Of a stretch of DNA of 64,000 nucleotides, positions 46,101 to 57,170 are shown piece after piece (within the stretch, counting starts at the first letter, position 1; the number at the start of each line of letters is the position of its first letter). Both the position numbers and the translations under genes were made by a program. Below the pieces are notes generated by a model. That model was not told the DNA's origin. It made no database searches and saw nothing but the letters and a program-made list of their open reading frames with translations. The DNA comes from Prosopocoilus inquinatus (lineage: Eukaryota; Arthropoda; Insecta; Coleoptera; Lucanidae), in the NCBI GenBank assembly GCA_036172665.1, contig CM069871.1, forward strand, positions 3,720,001 through 3,784,000. The letters are read 5' to 3'.

Positions 46101-47345
46101 CGTATTCGTTCCAGGCTTTCACCGACTGCTGCTAGTTTTATCATTAGCGTGTATGGTTACCTTTCATTGCTGACTTTCATTGAGGGATTTTATTGTCAAC
46201 TCCCCGAGTTAACTTCCATCCCGTTCGGTGCATTGCGTCGTGCAAACCTCTGAATTGCGCAGTTACGCTGCGCTGTCCTGGTCGCCATTACTAGTCATAC
46301 TGGGCTTGACAGGAATTTCAATTGTGCGCTAAATGAACGCACGTGCTTTACCACAAGGTTTGACGTTCCCTTAACCTCGGTCCGGCCAAGGTTTGTTGAC
46401 AGTCCCTTCCCCATAGCGTTGTGATATAAATTCTTGTTGACCTCGCTTTGTGGTTAATTATTTAATGTCCTAAATTTTTTCACGTGTTATCAAGGCGACT
46501 CTTAGTGCATGTCGTATTCGTTCCAGGCTTTCACCGACTGCTGCTAGTTTTATCACTAGCGTGTATCATTACCTTTCATTGCTGACTTTCATTGAGGGAT
46601 TTTATTGTCAACTCCCCGAGTTAACTTCCACCCCGTTCGGTGCATTGCGTCGTGCAAACCTTTCAATTCCACAGTTACGCCTGCTGTCCTGGTCGCCATT
46701 CGCCAAGTCCTACTGAGCTTGACAGGAACTTCAATTGTGCGCTAGATGGACGCACGTGCTTCACCACAAGTTTTGACGTTCCCCTAACCTCAGTTCGGCC
46801 AAGGTGTTTGTTGACAGTCCCTTCCCCATCGCGTTGTAATATAAATTCTTTTTGACTTCGCTTTGTGGTTAATTATTTAATTACTTAAATTTTTTTCACG
46901 TGTTATCAAGGCGACTCTTAGTGCATGTCGTATTCGTTCCAGGCTTTCTCCGACTGCTGCTAGTTTTATCATTAGCGTGTATCGTTACCTTTCATTGCTG
47001 ACTTTCATTGAGGGATTTTATTGTCAACTCCCCGAGTTAACTTCCACCCCGTTCGGTGCATTGCGTCGTGCTTGACAGGAACTTCAATTGCGCGCTAGAT
47101 AGACGCACGTGCTTCACCACAAGGATTGACGTTCTCCTAACCTCACTTTGGCCAAGTTATTTGTTGACAGTCCCTTCCCCGTCGCGTTGTGATACAAATT
47201 CTCCTAAACCTCCCTTTGTGATTAATTAATTAATTACTTTAATTTTTTTCACGTGTTATCAAGGCAACTCCTAGTGCATGTCGTATTTTTTCCAGGCTTT
47301 TACCGATAATTTTTTTCACACTGTGTTTTATCGCTAGCCTATATC
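43186..47345 (+). repeat. Satellite B: ten units of 353-416 bp
   Basis: The landmark TATCAAGGCGACTCTTAG recurs at 43191, 43607, 44021, 44436, 44837, 45253, 45666, 46076, 46488, 46904 and 47257. Spacings are 416, 414, 415, 401, 416, 413, 410, 412, 416 and 353. The 401 unit lacks GCTGACTTTCATT; the last full unit has a larger deletion, and the array ends in a scrambled stub. Each unit contains one or two CACGTG sites and GATATAAATTCTTTTTG. ORFs of 60-82 codons recur in two frames but start differently. Confidence 0.96.
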
Positions 47346-48340
47346 TTGCAGAAGAAAATAAGTGGTAGAGTAAAATACCCTTAACTCTCTTGTTTGATGA
47401 GAAGTACGAAACGCCTTTAGGTAATAAATAATAAAAGAGATGAAGAGAATTATATCGTAACGTGCAATAACATTAAAACACACACACACACACAGACGTG
47501 CACACATCAGAAAATAAGTTCCCTCGCGTTCCGAAGCACCATTATAAATAAATACAAAGCACCATAACATATGTCACAACTTAATACTTTTGCGAGCGTT
47601 ATCCTTCGGCTAATAAAAATCAATCCCAGCAGGACACTGGGCGAGCCTGCAGGACCGTTTGGCGGCATTCGACAGACATTGTTATTACCTCACCTTGCAA
47701 CTGATTTACTGATGTGAGTCCGTCCGCGAGAAAACAAGTTTCCGAATTGCATACACCTCCTTCAATTTAAACTAACGCACTCGGATAAATAATTATAGGC
47801 ACGCAGAAATATTAATGGTCGCGGGAATAATGCCTCGGCCTCGTACTTGATTGACTCTGCGTGTGGTGGCGCTGGAAAAAACGTCTCGCATGTTGCTTGA
47901 TGTATCATCTCCAGGTCCGGCCGGGTATTTATTTTATTTAACGCCAGATATCGTTTCGCATTCCTCCACCGCCGATGTCAGCGGTTGTTCGGTGGGGCTC
48001 ATTAAAGCGTTCGTTTTAATTGCTTCATTTTTAAAGGCACGAGATGACGTGTGTACGAAATGGCCGCCGAAATGGTTTTCAGATTATTATCTCATCAGAA
48101 ATTTTCGCTACCAACTACGAATACTCCCGACGCTATTTAACGTTAGTACGATTTCCCTTAAGGAGGGGTCGCACATGCCCGATGAGGTCCCAGAAGTCAC
48201 AGTGATCTCACTTCTTGGAGTTCTATTCTATTTTGGTGCAGTTGGCATCACATCGATGTAAAATCTGGGTGGAATTGTAAAAACGTGCGGACGGGGGTTG
48301 AAACGGCGACAGTAAAAGAATGAACCAGAAATTAATCGAT
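47346..48340. other. Unique DNA with an AC microsatellite
   Basis: AC run at 47476-47492. The 47.64-48.25 kb stretch looks unique and has a 136-codon frame that lacks an ATG start, with no recognisable domain. Confidence 0.35.
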
Positions 48341-48384
48341 TTAAAAGATTAAAAAAAAAAGAAAACTCGAATGATGGAGTGTGA

Positions 48385-48770
48385 CAAAAAGGATAGACAA
48401 AAAAATGCAAAAGGCGGATTGTTCGAAAATCGAAGCTGACAAAAAAAGAAGTAAAAAAACAAAATCGAAATATAAAGAATAGTTAACCAAAAAAACAAGG
48501 AAACTAAACAAAAGGATAGACAAAAAATGCAAAAGGCGGATTGTTCGAAAATCGAAGTTGACAAAAAAAGAAGTAAAAAAACAAAATCGAAATATAAAGA
48601 ATAGTTAACCAAAAAAACAAGGAAACTAAACAAAAGGATAGACAAAAAATGCAAAAGGCTGATTGTTCGAAAATCGAAGCTGACAAAAAAAGAAGTAAAA
48701 AAAAACAAAATCGAAATATAAAGAATACTTAACCAAAAAAACAAGGAAACAAAACAAAAGAAGATTGACG
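48385..48770 (+). repeat. Recent tandem array, 122-bp unit, about 3.2 copies
   Basis: GGATAGACAAAAAA and TTGTTCGAAAATCGAAG recur exactly every 122 bp (GGCGGATT at about 48413, 48535 and 48657). Copies differ by only a few bases, mostly A-run length. Hydrophobic minus-strand ORFs of 60-131 codons are by-products. Confidence 0.93.
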
Positions 48771-48779
48771 TGATCTGAG

Positions 48780-50750
48780 AGAGAAGTTGAAGACTGATGA
48801 TAGATGGGTTGAATTGACCTTTTGTTGAGCTTAACTTTAATCCATATATAAATTTTTTAACATTAAAACAGTTAACAGTATTTTAAAAAAAATTGCTTGG
48901 AGTACAATATCACACAAGTTGGTTTGCAATATGATATAAGTTGGGTGAGTTCAGTTGACCTTGAGATTTGTTGAGGTTCATTTATGAATTTTAATATTTT
49001 CTTTTTAGTTTTAATTTTTTTAATACTTGTTTTACATTTTTACTTAGGTAGTTTGAAGTGCAGTTAGGTTGGGTTGACATCGAAATTTTCCTTCATTAAT
49101 TTTTTTACTTCATTTTTTATTGCTTTTTCAGTTTTAATTTTTTTTATTTGGATTAAATAAAATCGAGTTCAGTTGTTGAGTCAGATCGTTCTTTTAATTT
49201 TTTACTCTTAATGTTTTGCTTCGATTAATACGATTTTTTTACTCATGAGAGAGTGGCAGTTTCGCATTCTGATTTTGATTCTGAATTTTTTTCGACCCAT
49301 AAACAAGGGTCGAAAAAAATTCGCGAGTTTACTTCGAATCGGTTAGTAAGCTTCGAACAGCAGTCGAACTTCCTTTGTTTTTTCAATTCTTTACGTATTT
49401 TATTTTGTCTCGGTTTTACAGTTTTCTTTTGTTTTCTATGAATTTGTATTTATTTTGTAAAAACTCGTCGATTCTCATTTTTCTTAACATCGTGGTACTT
49501 CTGCGTTCTTTTTTTAATTTATTTTATACTTTGTATTTCTGCTTTTGTTTATTTTTATCTAATTGATTGTATATTTTTTTTTTGTCGGGAGAGTGGAGAT
49601 TCATTTGTTTTTGGTTCATTCATCTAAGCAGTCGAACTTTTTTGTTTTTTCTATTCTTTATGCTTTTGTGCGCTATGTATTTTTATTTTGTTTTCTGATT
49701 CATTTTAACAGTTCTCTTTTCCTGCGAGCTTCGTTATTATTAGCAACAAAATTCCACGACTTTATATTTTTTTGTTCATCTTAGTATCCTGATACTTCTG
49801 TTTATTTTTTATTTATTATTGATGTTTCTCTTTGGTTTATATTTATCAAATTGATTTTACATTTTATGAAGTTGTCTTTATTTGCAATTAATATGTAAAG
49901 GCATGAAATCATTCTACAAGTGGATGGAATCCGTTGAATCATGTCATGTCCAGAAAGAATGCTACCTCGGCATAAATCAAAACGTGAATACGGTAGGAAG
50001 AAAGAAGCAAAAAAAAAAAGAAGACGAAGACGTCTCTCTCTGTTCTCTCTCGACCAGTTAAAGAAATTCGACCTTCTAAACGACAGACGTGATTAACTTG
50101 TAATTAAAGTGCCTGAAAAGGATTTGCGAGCGTGTGCTCGCACACACGCAGGGTTTTCGAGCCTCGGGTTTCTTTTGACGAGGAGCCCAGGCAAGGAAGG
50201 CATTCGTTCGCATTCGTTCATTGAGGTCACTGTCAAGTGACTTTCGTTCCGTTCTCCACACACACACACGAACGCGCGTATGTAATCCGTCGCTTTTATG
50301 TAAATCGACCATAAAATAATGCACTGGAAACGACATAATTAAAACATTAATGTCCGCTTGTATACAATTTACATAAGCTCCGCGCGTGATTAACAGCATG
50401 CCATCATCATCCACTTTAAACTCGGGCGCTCTTTTTCTTTTGAAAAACAAGAAGAAGAAAAAAAACAGAAGAGGACATTGTTTCATACACGCGCGTATTT
50501 CGTCGTTAATTATTATCGTATTCCCCCGTGACTAATTAATTTTGCATTATGCGATATCTTCATCGCCTTCTTTAGAAGATTTGCATAATTAATTAAATCT
50601 TATTAAATAAAGAAAGACAGAATTTATGCAATTATTAATTAAGCACAGCAGCTGACGACTTTAATACTATTTGGTTTAAGTGTTCTTTCTGCCTTTGTTG
50701 GTTAGCAAAATGCTTATGTCTAATTTATTTCTGTTTAATTGTTTTAATTA
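48780..50750. other. T-rich and unique DNA
   Basis: 48.8-49.9 kb is T-rich with TCTTTTGTTTTC-like phrases and contains the inverted satellite A fragment. 50.0-50.75 kb is unique-looking, with ACAC microsatellite pieces near 50.26 kb. No gene was recognised. Confidence 0.35.
49236..49350 (-). repeat. Isolated inverted fragment of satellite A
   Basis: CTCATGAGAGAGTGGCAGTT and TTCGCGAGTTTACTTCGAAT correspond to the reverse complement of the satellite A segment at about 39095-39175, about 10 kb from the array. Between them a perfect hairpin (49283-49322) replaces part of the satellite sequence. Confidence 0.85.
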
Positions 50751-50751
50751 A

Positions 50752-51112
50752 CGGGGTCGACCTTGAAGTCGCACAACGTTAACACAGATTAACTAAATTA
50801 AATTTGTCTTAAGAGTCACGGCACTTAATCTAGACTAGTCCACACAAATGTGCCGAAAATACTTACGTCAGAATAAAACAAAATGGGCAGAAAAATATGC
50901 TGGTACGTTACTGTACTTCCTGATTGTTGATGTTGTTGTCGCTGGCGGTCAAAATGAAATATCAGCGACTAGCGCCTCACTCGGGTAAACATCGAACTTC
51001 AACTCCTCTAATACACGCGCTAAAATCGGTGACCTTCAATGCAGATACGCTGTTCAGTTGGACGGCTTCTCCGAAGAACGGAGACAACCAGAAACCGAGA
51101 TCTGCCTTACTC
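50752..51112 (+). repeat. Repeat F, copy 1 (3' end missing)
   Basis: GAAGTCGCACAACGTTAACA, CACAAATGTGCCGAAAATA, AGCGACTAGCGCCTCACT and TTCAATGCAGATACGCTGTT align with copy 2 at offset 954. It breaks off after GAGATCTGCCTTACTC. Confidence 0.85.
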
Positions 51113-51179
51113 TTCCTACTTAAGGTGACAATCTTTTACATTTGTCACCATCATCGATTTCATAGTTTCAAGTATTTAG

Positions 51180-51268
51180 GCGACTCCCTAAATCATGATT
51201 TGGGACTCCCTACATCATGGTTTGGGACTCCCTACATCATGGTTTGGGGCTCCCTAAATCATTTTTGG
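51180..51268 (+). repeat. 22-bp minisatellite, four units
   Basis: GACTCCCTAAATCATGATTT, then GGGACTCCCTACATCATGG twice, then GGGCTCCCTAAATCATTTTT. It lies in the 350-bp segment that separates repeat F copy 1 from repeat G copy 1. Confidence 0.85.
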
Positions 51269-51464
51269 GCAAAATTTAGTAAAAAAAAAAACTATTAAAA
51301 GCTTGTTGTTCCCTCCATTGCTAGCTACGTCTGTAAAGTCGTAAATTGCTTCAAGGCTCGTTGGTCTTTAACTTTAACTTTAACATCCTTTAACACCTTG
51401 CCTTTAGATTTCGTCACGTAATTCTATCGCGATTGGGCTTAAAAGCAAGAGGTTGAGTGAGCAG

Positions 51465-51692
51465 GAAATGTTATTGAATGGTCAGTTGGTTTGAGGAGAA
51501 CGTAGTACGTAAAATCTTCCTTTTGGAAACCTTGAAACCTTAAACTCTTGCAATCTTTAACTCTTAATGTAACACATTTCAAACGAGAATCGCTTCAAAT
51601 TCAAAACTATTTTCTATCAGTCAATTCTGCTCATTTAATTTAAATAAAGTGTAACTAAGAAGCATCCCCGACCGGCAATCATCAATTAAAAT
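51465..51692 (+). repeat. Repeat G, copy 1
   Basis: GAAATGTTATTGAATGGTCA to AAGCATCCCCGACCGGCAA is nearly identical to 52137-52350 (offset 672). Confidence 0.9.
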
Positions 51693-52136
51693 TAACCGAC
51701 CCTCACGGGGTTGACTTTGAAGTCGCACAACGTTAGCACAGATTAACAAAATTAAATTTGTCTTAAAAGTCACGAAATCGGTCCACACAAATGTGCCGAA
51801 AATATTTACGTCAGAATAAATTAAAATGTGTAGAAAAATATGCGAGTACGTTCCTGTACTTTCGTCTCAGCTGATTATTGATGATATCTTTTCGTCGCCG
51901 GCCGGCAGTCAAAATGAAATGTCAGCGACTAGCGCCTCACTAGGCTAAACATGTAACTTCAAATCCTCTATCATACGTCGGTGACCTTCAATGCAGATAC
52001 GCTGTTCAGTTGGACGGCGTCTCCGAAGAAAGGGGACAACCAGAAAACGAGATCTGCCTTACTCGCAACGATCCGCAGAGTGTTCAGTCGTATTCCACGG
52101 TGAAACGGATTCGATTTTAATAAACAAAGGAAACAT
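51693..52136 (+). repeat. Repeat F, copy 2 (about 440 bp, complete)
   Basis: Runs from ATCATCAATTAAAATTAACC and CGACCCTCACGGGGTTGAC to CCACGGTGAAACGGATTCG and AATAAACAAAGG. The inverted copy at 56 kb has the same two ends. Size and the AATAAA near the 3' end would fit a solo LTR or a SINE-like element, but no TG..CA ends or target duplications were proven. Confidence 0.85.
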
Positions 52137-52350
52137 GAAATGTTATTGAATGGTCAGTTGGTTTGAGGAGAACATAGTACATAAAATCTTCCTTTTGGAA
52201 ACCTTGAAACCTTAAACTCTTGCAATCTTTAACTCTTAACGTAACACATTTCAAACGAGAATCGCTTCAAATTCAAAACTATTTTCTATCAGTCAATTCT
52301 GCTCATTTAATTTAAATAAAGTGTAACTAAGAAGCATCCCCGACCGGCAA
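52137..52350 (+). repeat. Repeat G, copy 2
   Basis: Second member of the F-G tandem duplication. After GACCGGCAA the sequence departs from copy 1. Confidence 0.9.
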
Positions 52351-53445
52351 ATAAAGTACATAGAATCATTGTTGCTTAAAATTCAGCATCTAACAAAGTT
52401 TTATGGAAGTGAACTGATTGATTGATCTTTCCTTCTCTCTTTCTATTCTAGTTCCAATTTTATGTTAATTGATAAATCTTAATTAATGAATTTTATTAAA
52501 TTGTTTTTAATCTCTTCGTTATTGTACCGAATCTTTTCTTATATTTGAATGTATGCATTTTGTTATTTAAAGCTTCGGCTTTTTATTTGAACTATTATAA
52601 GGAAGGACTATTAAATAAGGCGAGAAAGAGATAAGGGAGTAGACAGATCTCGATAATTCAAAAAAATAAATAAATAAATATATTCGGGCAATCTGTGGAA
52701 AGCGACTTGGAAATCGATTTGTGACTTTCCACCCAGTGCCGGCCTTAGGGGCGGGCAAACCGGGCAACCGCACGGAGCCTCGCGCTTTCAGGGGGTCGCG
52801 CCATCTTTATTTTTTTTAATGATACCCTCCCAATTAAACAAAATTGATTTTTTTTTTAATTAATTGCCCTTGATAATATTGAATTTATCCGTCACTTAGT
52901 TTCCACGCTGTATTAATTAATAATTAATTGATGGACCTTTATTTTTTCTTTAAATCAATTTCATTGAATTTATTTATTTATTTTTTAACTACCGGATTAT
53001 CTTTAATTCGGTGCGATTTTATGTTTTAATTATCAATTGATCGTCTTTTGTTTTCGCTTTCCCCCTTAATTTACCTGATTTGAGTTTATTTTGCATTTTA
53101 ATCCTTTTCACCGTTGGCCATTTTTGTTTTCGTTTTTATTTTAATTTAATCGGTTTGAATTTATTTTACGTTTTAATCCCTTCGATCGATCGCCATTTTT
53201 ATTTTCTTTTTTCTGTGATTTAATTTTATTTATTAGTTATCGTTTGATTGTCTTTTGTTTTCGTTTTTTTTTTCTTATTTACTCGATTTGAATTTGTTTT
53301 ACATTTTAATCGCTTGGATCGATGGTCATTTTTGTTTTCTTTTTTATATTGGATGCATTATATTTTTTTTAAGATTTAACGTATCAATTTTTTATAGGTA
53401 TGGTTTTTTTTATTTTAGTCCATCATCTTTCGTTTTTTTTTGTTA
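52351..53445. other. AT-rich DNA with T-rich repeats and a hAT-like end
   Basis: 53.04-53.44 kb carries GATCGTCTTTTGTTTTCG and GATTTGAATTTNTTTTACNT units related to the T-rich satellites. The hAT-like end is listed separately. No gene was recognised. Confidence 0.4.
52736..52810 (+). mobile_element. Possible hAT left end
   Basis: CAGTGCCGGCCTTAGGGGCG, then GGCAAACCGGGCAACCGCAC and a GGGGGTCGCG run. Elements beginning CAGNGCCGGNNTTAGG with a GGGCAACNGNCC-like continuation are common hAT relatives in animals. The opposite end was not found in the window. Confidence 0.5.
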
Positions 53446-53515
53446 ACGATCAGCAGAGTGTTGAGTCGTACCCCACGGTGAAACGAATTCGGTTTCAATA
53501 AACAAAAGAAACAAA
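53446..53515 (+). repeat. Repeat F, 3'-end fragment
   Basis: AACGATCAGCAGAGTGTTGA, CGTACCCCACGGTGAAACG and TTTCAATAAACAAAAG match the last 70 bp of repeat F copy 2. Confidence 0.8.
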
Positions 53516-55020
53516 CAACCGCGGGTTCACGCCTAACAATCGCACCACATACCTCTAATCTTCACGAAACTCCGAAATCCGTCAGCAAAGGCTCCTACAA
53601 AACACCTCAGCAGACACGTAGAGCTTATTTAATTCCAGTCAAACTGCTTCATTGAATTTTTTTAACACAATTTTGCACAAATTCCCAGGAAAAAAAATTC
53701 GTGCTTAGTTTATTGTGCCGGATGGTAAGTAAAAAAATATGGCCGACTTTTCGGGCCGACATGTCGACATGTCGAGCCAATCGGGAGTCAGGACGCGAAG
53801 GACCGTGACCAAAGAAATTCCTTGATTTCTAACGGCGGCGGCGTATCAGCGTTACTTCCAGAAGGAATTGTTGCCAACTATATATACAAAGCACATGCAA
53901 CACGTAGTTGCCGAAATCTAACACTGCAGATTAACCCGGAGCAATCTACACCTACTGTTTTAAAGGGGGTCGATGGAAATTTTAATTTTCTTGTAAGGGG
54001 GTCGATGCTTAAAAAAGATTGAGAACGCTTGCGTTAGTTCAACAGAACTTGAAATTTGGGACGGAGATTATTTTCCCTCGTTAGTTCAGGGGTTCGATGA
54101 ATACTTAAGGGGCGTCGATGAACCTCTAAGCGTCGACTGTGGGGTCGATGAACCTTATTTAGTCCATATAGTCAATTTTATAAGTTCATTGGTTAAATAA
54201 GGATAAGAGCTAAGATTGAGACGTCGAAGATAGAATCGAGTCGACGTAAATTAATGCACGCGGGATGTACGTATAAAAAAAAGTTGGCAGATCGTAATGT
54301 GTTCCTAAAGTAATTCACGTCAGAGAGTAGTTAGCCGAGCGGGGGAATTTACGTCCGTCGGTTTGGCACACCGAACAAATCCGGAGCACACTGATTAAAA
54401 ATCGATAGATAAGCCGCATAAGAAACAACAGGGCAAAACGCTCAACAATAAAACGAAACCGTCATCATGATGGCCCGGCCACAATAAATTCATCTGCAAC
54501 AAGTGCAGGGGCCGGAATGATGTTCGCATGACATGTCGACTGAGGGCACACTGATTTCATGCATCGATTAAACTCGTAATTGAATTATAATTATAGTATA
54601 GAACTATGCACAGATCACTGGCTGGTGATTTATCAAACGTAAGCGATCTCTTTGATTCGATCTTTCTTCCCCTTTGCTAATCTACGGATTAATTAAATTA
54701 TTAAGTATTTGCTTCCGCTAATATACAAACATTAATCTTCACTACTACTCATTTGGACGACGGCGACGTTCTAACGTGGAAAATTCAGAGAAAATCATTT
54801 AATATTCGTTACAAGACTAAAAAGAGACCGACAATCTTGATTAATGTTTTAAAGTTTTTTTTTTAGAAACTTTGATTAATTATTCAATTCTAGAAATTAG
54901 AGTATGATATTTTTGCACAACTGATTGACTAGATATCGATTGATATGTTGCAAAGGTTCGTGATGAACTTTTATTGCAGATTTAGTTTGAGTTATTATAC
55001 CTTATACGACATTAACGCCA
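53516..55020. other. Unique AT-rich DNA
   Basis: It contains the hAT-like fragment at 53.93-54.03 kb and a cluster of GGGTCGATGAA repeats at 54.09-54.15 kb. No ORF of note. Confidence 0.35.
53930..54031 (-). mobile_element. Possible hAT terminal fragment
   Basis: Plus-strand AAAAAAGATTGAGAACGCTT at 54012-54031, read inverted, gives AAGCGTTCTCAATCTTTTTT, close to the hAT Charlie-type end (CAGTGGTTCTCAA). GGGGGTCGATG lies next to it twice. No partner end was found. Confidence 0.4.
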
Positions 55021-55021
55021 T

Positions 55022-55560
55022 AATGTAAAATCAGATCTGATTGGCGGTCAGTTATCCATTTTTATTACAAATGTAACTTGAGCTTTCGTTTCAATATTAA
55101 TGCACCATTTTATTTTGTGAGTAACGAACCAATAAAATCGGATGTATTCCGATTTGCGGCGTGTATTAAAACATTTCGGAAATGCCATTAAGGTCAGACC
55201 TCACAAACTAAATGAAAATGAAATCTGAATAACGGAGCCCGTATTTCGTTTACAAACCATCATCAATAAACATCCGACAAAACAAAATGTAAAATCAGAT
55301 CTTGTTGCGATTAGTTACCAATTATATATTTATGTATAAATTTAACTTTGAGTTTTTGTTACGATATTAATGCGATAATTACTTTTAATTAAAGTTTTCT
55401 AAAAAAAATTACTAAAATTTGTTAAAAACTGACTGGAGATAGGTTATCATAGTGAATATTTATCGCTTAATTCACTTCTGGCAGGTTTTTAAAAATTTGA
55501 TACAAGAAATACCATCGTGTCATACGGACCTTACTCATCTTGGCACATGCACACGTGGAA
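55022..55560 (+). repeat. Duplicated segment, offset 264 bp
   Basis: AATGTAAAATCAGATCT with GCG(A/G)TNAGTTA and ACGATATTAATGC-like continuations occurs at 55022 and 55286. The segment between holds dispersed repeat K (AATAACGGAGCCCGTATTTC). Confidence 0.65.
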
Positions 55561-55880
55561 ACCGTAATATTTGTGTAAACGTAACTTCGTCAAAGAACTA
55601 AATATACTCTTGTACCATTTTTTTTTGTAAAATCTTATGTGGAAGTCTCGTACATTCTGCCAGTAGGCCAAATTCGTTCGCGAACGTAAAATTTAATTAC
55701 GTGTGAAACTTTAAACGTGGTATGTAATTGGATAGGATTAATGATTTTAAGTTAATTACTGGTAGCATGTGGGAAGCTGCGTTAGATATTTTTGTAACGG
55801 TGTTGTTTCTGTATATCACACATATGTTGCTATCAAAAAAAGTTTCCTGCATGAAAAACAGGAACATTCGAAGCGTCTGT

Positions 55881-55911
55881 AAAAAAAAAGGTGCGACCGC
55901 ACCTTTTTTTT
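55881..55911. repeat. Perfect hairpin with A/T-run arms
   Basis: AAAAAAAAGGTGCG, AC, CGCACCTTTTTTTT: 14-bp perfect arms with a 2-base centre. It looks like a bacterial intrinsic terminator, but nothing else here is bacterial. Confidence 0.85.
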
Positions 55912-55989
55912 ATTTCTTATTAAACGTGTATCAAACCGGTCATCTTTTATTGATAAAACTGTATCTAATAATTGCCAAAACGTAAAGAG

Positions 55990-56466
55990 CGTTTATGTTT
56001 CCTTTGTTTATTCAAATCGAATCCGTTTCACCGTGGGGTACGACTGAACACTCTATGGGTCGTTGCGAGTAAGGCAGATCTCGTTTTCTGGTTGTCCCCT
56101 TTCTTCGGAGACGCCGTTCAACTGAACAGCGTATCTGCATTGAAGGTCACCGACGACGTTGGCGCGTATGATAGAGGAATCGAAGTTCGATGTTTACCCG
56201 AGTGAGGCGCTAGTCGCTGACATTTCATTTTGACCGCCGGCGACGAGAAACAAGAAGATATCAACAATCAGCTGAGATGGAAGTACAGTAACGAACCCGC
56301 ATATTTTCTACCCATTTTATGTTATCCTGCCGTAAATATTTTCGGCACATTTGTGTGGACCGATTTCGTGACTTTTAAGACAAATTTAATTTAGTTAATC
56401 TGTGTTAACGTTCCGCGACTTCAAAGTCAACCCCGTGAGGGTCGGTTACTTTTAATTGATGATTAA
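55990..56466 (-). repeat. Repeat F, copy 3, inverted
   Basis: The plus strand begins TTTCCTTTGTTTATTCAAAT and ends CAACCCCGTGAGGGTCGGTT followed by TTTTAATTGATGATT, the reverse complement of copy 2 over its full length. Copies 2 and 3 form an inverted pair about 4 kb apart. Confidence 0.9.
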
Positions 56467-56555
56467 ATTAATTAATGTTTTGATTTGTTGTGTCGTTACT
56501 TGTTTTAAGTATTTAGTTTGCTTTAAGCCATTAATAGGGTCCCTAGATGTAATTG

Positions 56556-56735
56556 ACGTTTAACATGTCGGACAGGGTTCGGAAGTACAATGTCATTTCG
56601 TTAGTAATGTCAGATTTTATAGGTGGCTGAGCTAACTTGATACGATTTTTCCGTGAATTTGACGAGCCGGAGCTTGGAAAATTGGCGGATTTGACGTTGT
56701 ACTTCCGAATCCTATCTGACATCCTATCGAACTTT
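56556..56735. mobile_element. Foldback/MITE-like element, about 160-180 bp
   Basis: TGTCGGACAGGGTTCGGAAG at 56567 and, inverted from 56721, TGTCAGATAGGATTCGGAAG continue into TACAAYGTCA, giving about 30 well-matched bp and weaker similarity beyond. The centre of about 95 bp has no coding capacity. The target duplication is unclear. Confidence 0.55.
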
Positions 56736-57039
56736 GGGACGCGATTCCATAGTGCGCTCATCACTTTGGGGTTGCTCCCTGGCACCCTTATTGTATTATC
56801 TAAACCCCCTCACTTCCTTCAGAGACTAGCTTCGGGACAGCGGTTGACTTCTCAGCGCAACTTGCCACCAGGTATCGTAATGTAACCAGGAGGAAAACGT
56901 AATTATAGAAAAGCGGTAGCAAGATATCGCCTTAAGTTAAATTTAAAATTTTATTAAATTGTAACAATCTGTTATTTTATTTGTCTTTATTTTTTCATTT
57001 TTTTTAAATTATAAGTCGATAGTCTCTATCCTTTTTTTT

Positions 57040-57170
57040 CACATTACGACCTTTCGAAAATGTCGTCAAGGTTAGAACTTACGAACTAAATGGAAATGAA
57101 ATACGTACGAATAACGGGGCCCGTATTTCGTTCCCAACATGTTGTCAGCAAACATCCGACGAATCATTTA
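57040..57170 (+). repeat. Dispersed repeat K (copies at 55.16, 57.04 and 57.78 kb)
   Basis: AATAACGGGGCCCGTATTTC followed by GTTNCCAAC/GTTTACAAA-like sequence occurs at 57111 and 57787, and with one change at 55233. The first two copies also share ACTAAATGGAAATGAAAT upstream and AAACATCCGACGAA downstream. Confidence 0.7.

Noticed and set aside
43343..46855. Repeated 60-82-codon ORFs in satellite B as cysteine-rich peptides
   Set aside because: They occur in two different frames of the same unit, begin at inconsistent ATGs and end at the same repeat-derived stop. This is typical of satellite by-products.
28902..47345. CRISPR array
   Set aside because: The repeats are long contiguous tandem units without short repeats separated by unique spacers, in a eukaryotic context.
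47851..48261. 136-codon ORF as a host gene
   Set aside because: It begins with TTG rather than ATG, has no recognisable domain, and no splice or promoter signals were seen.
48349..48744. 131-codon minus-strand hydrophobic ORF
   Set aside because: Its peptide repeats every 122 bp with the young tandem array.
55881..55911. Bacterial intrinsic terminator or bacterial insertion
   Set aside because: The hairpin with T-run is isolated; there are no bacterial genes, ribosome binding sites or operon structure nearby.
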